Shown here in pieces: positions 57,706 through 64,000 of a DNA stretch of 64,000 nucleotides. Position 1 is the first letter of the stretch, and the number at the start of each line of letters is the position of its first letter. The notes under the pieces are model-generated. The model had not been told where the DNA came from. It saw only the letters and a program-made list of their open reading frames with translations, and made no database searches. The translations under genes and the position numbers were made by a program. Source of the DNA: Acidobacteria bacterium Mor1 (lineage in GTDB: Bacteria; Acidobacteriota; Polarisedimenticolia; Polarisedimenticolales; Polarisedimenticolaceae); the NCBI GenBank assembly GCA_001664505.1, contig CP011806.1, positions 3,758,814 through 3,822,813 of the forward strand, read 5' to 3'.

Positions 57706-60513
57706 TCAGGGGCAGGCCAAAGCGGTCTGCGGATGGCAGGGGCGACTCGACACCGCCCGCGGCGTGCCGCCGGAGTCGAAGCCGTAGCCCCCTTCCTGGT
57801 TGGTATCGGTCGCCACCACCAGGAAGTAATGGTCTCCCGGAGCATCCGGGATGATCTCCATGGTAGCGCCACCGGTACTGCAACTCACCGGTTGATGGTC
57901 GTCGTTCCACCCGCCGGACGTGGCCAGGGTACCGCGATAGATCGCGTAGTCGGTGGCCAGCGCCGAGGTGTGGCAGGTGTCCCCCCAGCTGAGTTCCAGT
58001 TGTCCGGCGCCCGCCTTGGCCAGGGTCAGCATGTTGCCGGGGACCTGAAGCCCATCGGGTGTTTCGCCGACGCCTCCGGGAAGGGTCGTGCCGAGCCCCA
58101 GCGCGGGAAGGAAGATCTCACCGACGTCCTGATCGAAGTTGAACATGATGTATCCGCCGGTGCCGAGCTCCCGCGTGATCAGCACCTGGGCGACGGCCAT
58201 GTCCGGGGTCATGCGGGTCGCGTCGTTGGTGATGCCGATGCCGGGATAGGTCGGAACCCGCCCGGCCGAGAGCGCCAGCTGCTCGTTGACCAGCTCGCGG
58301 AAGCGATCGTAATCCGGCGTGGTCGACATCGGATGCAGGTGATCCACGATACCCCGGTCGATCCAGTCGACCCAGTCCTGGCCGACGTTGCCGTAGGCCT
58401 GGTCGTAGTCCCCGAACACCGCGGCGCTGATCTCGATATCCGGGTTGTGGGCCTTGGCGCTGGTATGGACCGCCTCGACGAGTTCGGTGATCTGGGCCCG
58501 GCGCCAGTCGAGGAAGGCGCTCTCCAGCGGGCCGCCGCTGCGCACGTCCGCCGGCCAGTCGGTCACGGTGTTTCCGGTCTCGGCCTGGAAGCGGGCATGG
58601 CAACCGTCGTCGTAGCAGTAGTCCGGCCCGGGGTAGCGGATGTAGTCGAAGTGGATGCCGTCCACGTCGTAGTTCTGCACCACTTCCATCATCGAGTCAT
58701 GTTCCAGCGCCAGGTTGTCCGGGTGCGAGGGGCAGAGCCAGTCGATGTGCTTCCCCGTCGCCGAGACCTGGGTGCGGCCCTCGGCCCGCATCTGGTCGAT
58801 GAAGTCCTGAGGCGCCCGTCCGAGATTCCAGTTCAGCTTCCAGACGTGAACTTCGATGCCCCTGGCCCGGGCGGCATCGACGACGGCAGTGATCTGATCG
58901 CCGTGGGTGTTGAACAGGGAGGAGTGGGGCAACAGGTCGCTGTCGTAGTGGGCCAGGCCGGCCCGCAGGCTATTGGGGTAGACCGCGTTGTAGCCGTTGT
59001 CCGCCAGTTGATCGATGGCCCGCGCCCAGTCTCCCGGGTAGGGACCCGAGCCCGCGTGCTCCCAGACCGCGCGGAACTCGGGGAGCGCCGCGGACTGGCT
59101 CAGGTAGTAGGCCTGCTGCAGATGCTCCCGGGCGTCCATGGCGGTAAAGGTCGCGTCGGCGTGCTGTCCGGCTCCCTGTTCGGCCAGCGCCTGGTTGCGG
59201 GTGTTCTCGGCGTCGAGCAGGGCGGCGTCGATCTCCGCCTGGCGCGGGGTCGACGGTGCGCGGCCCTGGATGTCGGCGACCGCCTCGGCGTAGTTGGCAT
59301 ACTCGGCGATCTGTCCGATGCGCTCGATGGCCCGTGCGGCGGTCGTCGGCCAGATCTCGGGCAGGTCGTGGCCGATCAGCGACAGGAGCATCCGCTGCTT
59401 TTGCACCCGGTCGCTCAGATGAATGATGTGGGACTTGTAGCTCCCGTTGTCGCTGGCGAACCAGGCGCCCTTGCCGGTCTTGACGCCGGCGCTGTCCTCC
59501 CATTCGGCGATCATCCGCGCGTTGAGGATCGGAAGGGCCGCCACCTCGGTCAACGTCCACGAGTTCTGCCGCACCTGGCCGGGCAGGTGCGGGATGGTTG
59601 CGTCGTCGAAGGTGTAGCTCTTGTAGTCACCCACGTCGGAGCCGGTGGCGGTCAACCCCAGCAGGTTTCCGATCCGCGTCGGCAGCCGGTAGAACGCCAT
59701 CAACTTGCCGCCGTTGCCCACGAACTGTTCGATGGTCGTCAGCTGCGGGTCGGTCAGCACATCGTTGTAGGGCAGGATCAGGAACTTGCTGTACTGCAGG
59801 TAGCCGTTGTCCAGGGCGCTGTTGTCGAACACGCCCAGGGAGATGTCGTACTCGCTCAGCATGAACTGAACCAGGTCTGCCGAACGGTCGGCCAGCGCGC
59901 TCTCGGTGGTCAGCTTGTCGTGAAGGACGAACACGTCGGGCTGGAACGCCCGCAGCTCGCGTACGGCGATCTCGGTGTCCTCTTCGGATTCGCGCCAGGG
60001 GGACAGCCGGATCGTGTCGATCTGATCCCAGCCTCCCGGGGTTCCCGATTCGGAGAAGTCGGTGACGGTGAAGGTCAGGGTTTGCCAGCCCGCCTGGGTG
60101 ATCGGCCAGGACTGGCTGTACCAGCCGCCGCCCGAGCGGAAGTAGAGGGTGAACTGGGAGACCGCCGCCGGATCGGGAACGTAGAGCTCCAGGGCGAACA
60201 TCGAGTAGGCCGACAGGTCGAAGGTATCCAGCCGGTCCCAGTAACCCCGGTCGGGGAGGGCGCTGAAGTTACACGGCAGGGTCATGACCCGCTCGGTGCC
60301 CCAGGGGCCGGAGTCAGCCATGGTCACCTTGGGGGAGATGCCCCGGTTGAGCCAGGCGGCCCGGGCTGCGGTGTCGTCGGCGTAGTCGAAGGCGTCGAGG
60401 ATCAGGGTGTCGGCCGCAGCGGGCACGACCCAGAGCGCGACGATCAACAGAACGCCTGGGAACACTCCCGGGCGAATCGGGACGATAGAGAAGCTACGGC
60501 GCCAACCCCCCAT
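57706..60513 (-). CDS. Secreted GHL10 (PF02638)-type glycoside-hydrolase-like protein with C-terminal Cys-Pro module
   Basis: 935 residues. A signal peptide (FPGVLLIVALWVVPAAA) precedes a beta-sandwich (about 40-210, resembling carbohydrate-binding CBM-like sheets: LILDAFDYADDTAARAAWLN, FALELYVPDPAAVSQFTLYF) and a ThuA-like region (about 220-400: DLVQFMLSEYDISLGVFDNS, FLILPYNDVLTDPQ). The GHL10 barrel is at about 520-830: EFRAVWEHAGSGPYPGDWAR, GIEVHVWKLNWNLGRAPQDF, VDGIHFDYIRYPGPDYCYDD, IEISAAVFGDYDQA. The last 95 residues form the shared module (LELSWGDTCHTSALATDYAI, DHYFLVVATDTNQEGGYGFD) ending in ACP. AGGAGG precedes the ATG. It probably acts on an extracellular glycan. Confidence 0.88.
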   Translation of the reverse strand: MGGWRRSFSIVPIRPGVFPGVLLIVALWVVPAAADTLILDAFDYADDTAARAAWLNRGISPKVTMADSGPWGTERVMTLPCNFSALPDRGYWDRLDTFDLSAYSMFALELYVPDPAAVSQFTLYFRSGGGWYSQSWPITQAGWQTLTFTVTDFSESGTPGGWDQIDTIRLSPWRESEEDTEIAVRELRAFQPDVFVLHDKLTTESALADRSADLVQFMLSEYDISLGVFDNSALDNGYLQYSKFLILPYNDVLTDPQLTTIEQFVGNGGKLMAFYRLPTRIGNLLGLTATGSDVGDYKSYTFDDATIPHLPGQVRQNSWTLTEVAALPILNARMIAEWEDSAGVKTGKGAWFASDNGSYKSHIIHLSDRVQKQRMLLSLIGHDLPEIWPTTAARAIERIGQIAEYANYAEAVADIQGRAPSTPRQAEIDAALLDAENTRNQALAEQGAGQHADATFTAMDAREHLQQAYYLSQSAALPEFRAVWEHAGSGPYPGDWARAIDQLADNGYNAVYPNSLRAGLAHYDSDLLPHSSLFNTHGDQITAVVDAARARGIEVHVWKLNWNLGRAPQDFIDQMRAEGRTQVSATGKHIDWLCPSHPDNLALEHDSMMEVVQNYDVDGIHFDYIRYPGPDYCYDDGCHARFQAETGNTVTDWPADVRSGGPLESAFLDWRRAQITELVEAVHTSAKAHNPDIEISAAVFGDYDQAYGNVGQDWVDWIDRGIVDHLHPMSTTPDYDRFRELVNEQLALSAGRVPTYPGIGITNDATRMTPDMAVAQVLITRELGTGGYIMFNFDQDVGEIFLPALGLGTTLPGGVGETPDGLQVPGNMLTLAKAGAGQLELSWGDTCHTSALATDYAIYRGTLATSGGWNDDHQPVSCSTGGATMEIIPDAPGDHYFLVVATDTNQEGGYGFDSGGTPRAVSSRPCHPQTALACP

Positions 60514-60652
60514 GGCGGCCTCCTTTCTGACTGGGTCCCGAAAGTATACCGCCACGCCACATTTAGTAGGCGCAGGCTGAGGAATCCCTCTCGCCATCAG
60601 CGTCTCATCCTGTACCTCCAACTAAAGCCCCGACGACCATCGAGGGAGGCGC

Positions 60653-61198
60653 ATGAACATCCGGCGAACCATCGGCCTCTGGACTTTGACGCTGCTGGCG
60701 TCATTGAATCCGGCGGCGGCGCAGAGCAGCGCGAGCTACCGACTGGAGGAGTCGACCTTCCGCAACGGAGGCTCGACACCCGCGGCAGCCCCGGCCTCAC
60801 CCGGCTACCGGTTGAGTCTGTCGGCGATCGGTGGGTTCGGACGGCGCGGCCTGTCCAGCAGCTCGTTCCGCGCCGACGGTTGTTTTACATGTGCCTACGG
60901 CCCGCCGGGAGAGGTCGCGTTCCTGGACTTCGCCGACGGGACGACCCTTAGTTGGACCGCCGAGCCCTCGGCAGGTCGCTACAACCTCTACCGGGACCGG
61001 CTCTCGACCCTGTCCTCCCTGAGCTACGGCAACTGCTTCCAGCAGCAGTTGAGCGGAACCACCTTCGTCGACGCCGATCCGGTGCCCGCCACCGACGGCT
61101 TCTTCTATCTGGTCACCGTCGAGAACCGTCTTGCCGAGGAAGGCCCCAAGGGCGCCGACGGCAGCGGCACGGCCCGTGGAGGCACCGCATGTCCATGA
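60653..61198 (+). CDS. Small secreted protein with the shared C-terminal Cys-Pro module
   Basis: 181 residues. A signal peptide (MNIRRTIGLWTLTLLASLNP to AAAQ) is followed by SSASYRLEESTFRNGGSTPA and SPGYRLSLSAIGGFGRRGLS, a pair of short related strands. The FN3-like module follows (TTLSWTAEPSAGRYNLYRDR, CFQQQLSGTTFVDADPVPAT, GFFYLVTVENRLAEEGPKGA), ending in ACP, the same end as the proteins at 13003 and 57706. GGGAGG precedes the ATG. The stop lies within the overlapping ATGTCCATGA at 61189, 66 bases before the VgrG-like start, and the two genes are probably one transcript; both are secreted, so they may be assembled together. Confidence 0.75.
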   Translation: MNIRRTIGLWTLTLLASLNPAAAQSSASYRLEESTFRNGGSTPAAAPASPGYRLSLSAIGGFGRRGLSSSSFRADGCFTCAYGPPGEVAFLDFADGTTLSWTAEPSAGRYNLYRDRLSTLSSLSYGNCFQQQLSGTTFVDADPVPATDGFFYLVTVENRLAEEGPKGADGSGTARGGTACP

Positions 61199-61263
61199 CC
61201 CGGCGCTCCGTCCCCGACAGATCAACGCCCGAGAGATTCACGACCCCTACCGAGAGGATCGAG

Positions 61264-64000
61264 ATGTTCCACCGTCGATTCCGTCCCTTCGCCTTCGTTC
61301 TGATCCTGGCGCTCTGCCTACCGGCGCTCCAGGCCGCGACACCTCCGGATCTCCTGCACTACGAGGGGGTGCTGCGCGACGCTTCCGGCGCGCCGGAGGA
61401 CGGCAACTTCGACATGATCTTCCGCTTCTTCGACGCCGAGGCGGGTGGAGACGAGGTGCTGGTCGACCAACATCTCGCCGCCGGCACCGGCGCGGTCGCC
61501 GTCTCGGATGGACTGTTCGACGTGGCCCTCGGAAGCGGTGCGGTGTCCGACGGGAGCGGCCCCGGTTTCTACAACGCCTTGAGCCAGCTGTTCGCCGACT
61601 TCTCGGAGGTGTGGCTCGAGATCGATCTGCGCGCCGTCGGCGCCGGAAGTTTCGAAACCCTCAGTCCGCGGGTGCGGGTGCAGTCCTCGCCCTACGCCTT
61701 CAACTCCACACGGCTCGATGGCCGCGAGGCATCGGAGTTCCTCGACACCTCGCCGGACACCCAGATCAAGGCGGGGCGGCTGGCGATTCAAGGAACTCTG
61801 GCCGCCAACGGCGGCTTCTCGGTCAGCACCGGCTCTCCCGGAGAGGGCAAGGTCCTGACCTCCGACGCCAGCGGGAACGCGACCTGGCGTACTCCGGCGA
61901 CGGTGACCCAGAGCACCTTGCGCCCCCTGGCCGACCGGCTCGGCGTGGAGAACCCCGGCGACCTGCCCTTCGCCGAGCTGCGCCCCTTTGACTGCTCCGG
62001 CGGAAACACCGCCCAGCTCACTCTCGAGGTCGGCGGTGTGCCGTTGGCCGGCACCGTAACCGGATTCGTCGGCCGCGATGAGATCTCTCAACTCTCACGC
62101 TACCTGGTGACAGTCGAGGCAGCCGGGACGCTGAGCAACAGCGTCGGCGACCAGGCGGTCTTGACCCTGACCCGCAACGGCTCGTCGGTGACCTTCTCGG
62201 GGATCGTCACCGAGTTCGGGTTGGCCGGCGTCAACGGGGGAACCCGGACCTACGTCTACCGCGTCGAGCCTCGCCTCGCGGAAGGGGAGCGCTTCGCCCG
62301 CCATCGCGCCTTCTTCGATTCGAGCACCAGCGACATTCTCAGCCAGGTGTTCGCCGATCTCGGTGTGCCCTCGATCAACAACAGTGTCGGCAGCAGCTCA
62401 CTCGAGTGGGAGGTGCAGTACAACGAGACCGACCTGTCGTTCATTCAGCGCATCACCGGCCGCGAGGGAGCCCATTTCCATTTCCAGGAGATCGCCTCTG
62501 GCGATCGGATCGTGACCGGCGACAGCAACGTCGCGTTCACCGCGATTCCCGGCAGCTTCGGCTACTACGGCGACCAGGTCGACCCGGGCACCGGCGAGGA
62601 GTTCATCGCGACCTTCCACTCCCGCGACCAGCAGGCCAGTCAGACCTTCCGTATCGGGACGTACAACGAGGACCTCAAGACGTTGTTCGTCCGCAGCGAC
62701 ACGCTGACGGGTTCGGTGATCGGCCAGGTCGACCGCTTCGACGGTGCCGCGGCCGGCGACGTCGATCTCGCGCAGATTCGCGCGGAGGCCGCCGCCAACC
62801 GGGAGGACACGCGCCGTTCACTGCACCGGGGGACCGGCACCGTCGCTTCGATGAAGGCGGGTCACACCTTCGTGCTCAACGACGTCAACGGCAACGACTT
62901 CGACGGCACCTACACGGTGACCGGTGTCCGGCACTACGCCCTGGCCGACAGCGCCGGCAGCTGCGTGTCCTACGGCAACGCCTTTTCGGCGCTCCCGTCC
63001 ACGGTCACCTACGCGCCGCTCCGGGTGCCGGTGGAGCCCCGAATCGAGGGCTTCATCCAGGGGACGGTGCTGGAAAACAATGACGGCGACGGCCTGGGCC
63101 GGGTCCGGGTCGCCCTGTTCTCCGATCTCGACCAGGACGACTCCTCGGGCTGGATGCGGGTGGCCACGCCGCCGGGGCGCAACGGTAAATCCGGCGTGCC
63201 CGGGCCGAGCAGCGCCGGCAACGGCGACTGGCAAGGCGGCTACTTCACCCCAGAGGTCGACACCGAGGTGCTGGTCGGCTTCATCGACGGCAAGCCCAAC
63301 GCGCCGGTGGTGATCGGTTCGCTCTACAACGGAGTCGATCTGCCGCCGGCCAACGACACACCGAGCCACGAGGGTCTGCGCCTGGGGCCGTTCAGCGCCG
63401 ACAACGGAGATTCATCGATCTTCTTCAAGGACAGCGCCGACCCTCTCGAGGAGTTCCTGACCTTCGAGGATGTCGAAAACCGATTCCGTCTCTCTCAGAG
63501 CCTGGTGCTGGGGACGTCGTCGACGATCACCGAGACCCTTTCGTTCGGCGCCGGCGGCAACATCAACGGCGGTTCCGGGGCTACCTCGATCATTGCGGGC
63601 AACTCGCTTACCGACGACTTGATCCTGCGTGGAGGTTTCGGGTCGACGAGCCACGGGTCGATCTTCATCAACGGTTCTTCCAGCATGGTCTTTCGCCCGG
63701 GGAACGGACTGTACGACTTCCGCAACTCGGTGAACTCCCAGATCGCGACCCTCGACGGATCGGGCAACCTGTCGCTCAGCGGAACCGCCGCGGCGACGTC
63801 GGTGAACGCTTCCAGCGCGTCGATCACCGGCACCGCGACGGTGGACGGGCTTCTGGATCTGAACGGGAACGTTCAGTTCAACCCGGGAGCCGCCATCAAC
63901 ACCAACGGGCAACTCACCTTCGGCGGGAGCAGTCTCGTGGTGCGGCTCGGGGATACCACCGCTGACGATACCGTGATCGTCGGCGACCTGATCCTCGGCG
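61264..64000 (+). CDS. VgrG-like spike protein with an N-terminal Sec signal peptide (3' end beyond window)
   Basis: At least 912 residues. Signal peptide MFHRRFRPFAFVLILALCLP to AQA. About 25-145 is a surface-protein domain ending in RVRVQSSPYAFNS. About 260-440 is VgrG/gp27-like: FSGIVTEFGLAG, RVEPRLAEGERF, then EWEVQYNETDLSFIQRITGR and EGAHFHFQEI, the hallmark of VgrG. About 590-700 is the gp5-type OB region: IQGTVLENNDGDGLGRVRVA, SGWMRVATPPGRNGKSG and GGYFTPEVDTEVLVGFIDGK. A repetitive Gly/Ser/Asn tail follows to the window end. Upstream in-frame ATGs at 61189 and 61195 exist, but ATG 61264 gives a clean signal peptide with GAGAGG. VgrG proteins are normally not Sec-exported. Confidence 0.85.
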   Translation, partial: MFHRRFRPFAFVLILALCLPALQAATPPDLLHYEGVLRDASGAPEDGNFDMIFRFFDAEAGGDEVLVDQHLAAGTGAVAVSDGLFDVALGSGAVSDGSGPGFYNALSQLFADFSEVWLEIDLRAVGAGSFETLSPRVRVQSSPYAFNSTRLDGREASEFLDTSPDTQIKAGRLAIQGTLAANGGFSVSTGSPGEGKVLTSDASGNATWRTPATVTQSTLRPLADRLGVENPGDLPFAELRPFDCSGGNTAQLTLEVGGVPLAGTVTGFVGRDEISQLSRYLVTVEAAGTLSNSVGDQAVLTLTRNGSSVTFSGIVTEFGLAGVNGGTRTYVYRVEPRLAEGERFARHRAFFDSSTSDILSQVFADLGVPSINNSVGSSSLEWEVQYNETDLSFIQRITGREGAHFHFQEIASGDRIVTGDSNVAFTAIPGSFGYYGDQVDPGTGEEFIATFHSRDQQASQTFRIGTYNEDLKTLFVRSDTLTGSVIGQVDRFDGAAAGDVDLAQIRAEAAANREDTRRSLHRGTGTVASMKAGHTFVLNDVNGNDFDGTYTVTGVRHYALADSAGSCVSYGNAFSALPSTVTYAPLRVPVEPRIEGFIQGTVLENNDGDGLGRVRVALFSDLDQDDSSGWMRVATPPGRNGKSGVPGPSSAGNGDWQGGYFTPEVDTEVLVGFIDGKPNAPVVIGSLYNGVDLPPANDTPSHEGLRLGPFSADNGDSSIFFKDSADPLEEFLTFEDVENRFRLSQSLVLGTSSTITETLSFGAGGNINGGSGATSIIAGNSLTDDLILRGGFGSTSHGSIFINGSSSMVFRPGNGLYDFRNSVNSQIATLDGSGNLSLSGTAAATSVNASSASITGTATVDGLLDLNGNVQFNPGAAINTNGQLTFGGSSLVVRLGDTTADDTVIVGDLILG

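Noticed and set aside
57733..60951. Long open frame on the plus strand opposite the GHL10 gene
   Set aside because: Antisense shadow of a clear secreted glycosidase-like gene; its composition (Val/Gly/Arg/His) is typical of reversed GC-rich codons.

Overview
This window is dense, GC-rich bacterial DNA with about 55 protein genes and no rRNA, CRISPR array, insertion sequence or tRNA that I could recognise. The gene families suggest a Gram-negative member of the Acidobacteriota, perhaps a Thermoanaerobaculia-like lineage. They include XRE regulators with TPR tails, a TPR-tailed ECF42 sigma factor, a PEGA/TolB-style Ser/Thr kinase with TPRs, a beta-propeller hybrid kinase, an OmpW porin, and secreted proteins that share a C-terminal module ending in Cys-Pro. 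That placement is inference from gene style, not from a marker gene.

Layout. 1-2067: end of a secreted propeller protein, then an XRE-TPR regulator with a likely leaderless promoter. 2080-7000: a redox and quinone-stress cluster with a peroxiredoxin-like protein, MdaB-type quinone reductase, HxlR regulator, flavodoxin-like protein, pirin, and a divergent sigma54 activator with a V4R sensor domain. A near-consensus -24/-12 promoter precedes the pirin operon, and an array of GTTTCA half-sites lies upstream of it. 7082-10307: TIR/winged-helix protein, TauD-like dioxygenase, OmpW. 10330-13000: modABC molybdate transporter. 13003-18268: BNR_4 secreted protein, MscS channel, CorA, XdhC. 18350-20520: a DUF1579/DGPF/ECF42 operon with its own ECF42-type promoter. 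20678-28100: DUF4384 protein, two divergent XRE regulators around paired inverted repeats, a small secreted peptide gene overlapping the XRE-TPR gene, a structured leader, a hybrid histidine kinase and a DUF4197 lipoprotein.

28225-39636: methyltransferase-like protein, secreted TPR protein, Cys-rich secreted protein, HerA-like ATPase, carboxypeptidase-regulatory-domain protein, APC permease, and a large Ser/Thr kinase. 39774-45514: three tandem paralogous membrane proteins, divergent from two enzymes that each carry an N-terminal Rieske [2Fe-2S] domain. One is fused to a glutamate-synthase-type FMN domain and the other to a TPP-dependent oxidase. 45583-48316: a lower-GC insert with an ECF-like sigma factor, a TPR protein, a small secreted peptide and a Cys-rich peptide. 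A 119-nt strongly folded element lies at 48325-48443. 48466-57691: cNMP/thioredoxin-reductase-like protein, YkgJ protein, lytic transglycosylase, several membrane or unknown proteins, alpha/beta hydrolase, YjbR-like protein. 57706-64000: a GHL10 glycosidase-like protein, a small secreted protein, and the start of a VgrG-like spike protein that carries a Sec signal peptide.

The most unusual items are the secreted VgrG-like protein, the pair of Rieske-fused enzymes with the tandem membrane family, the two TPR regulators that each overlap a small secreted peptide gene (an arrangement like RRNPP signalling), and the sigma54/V4R quinone-stress circuit.
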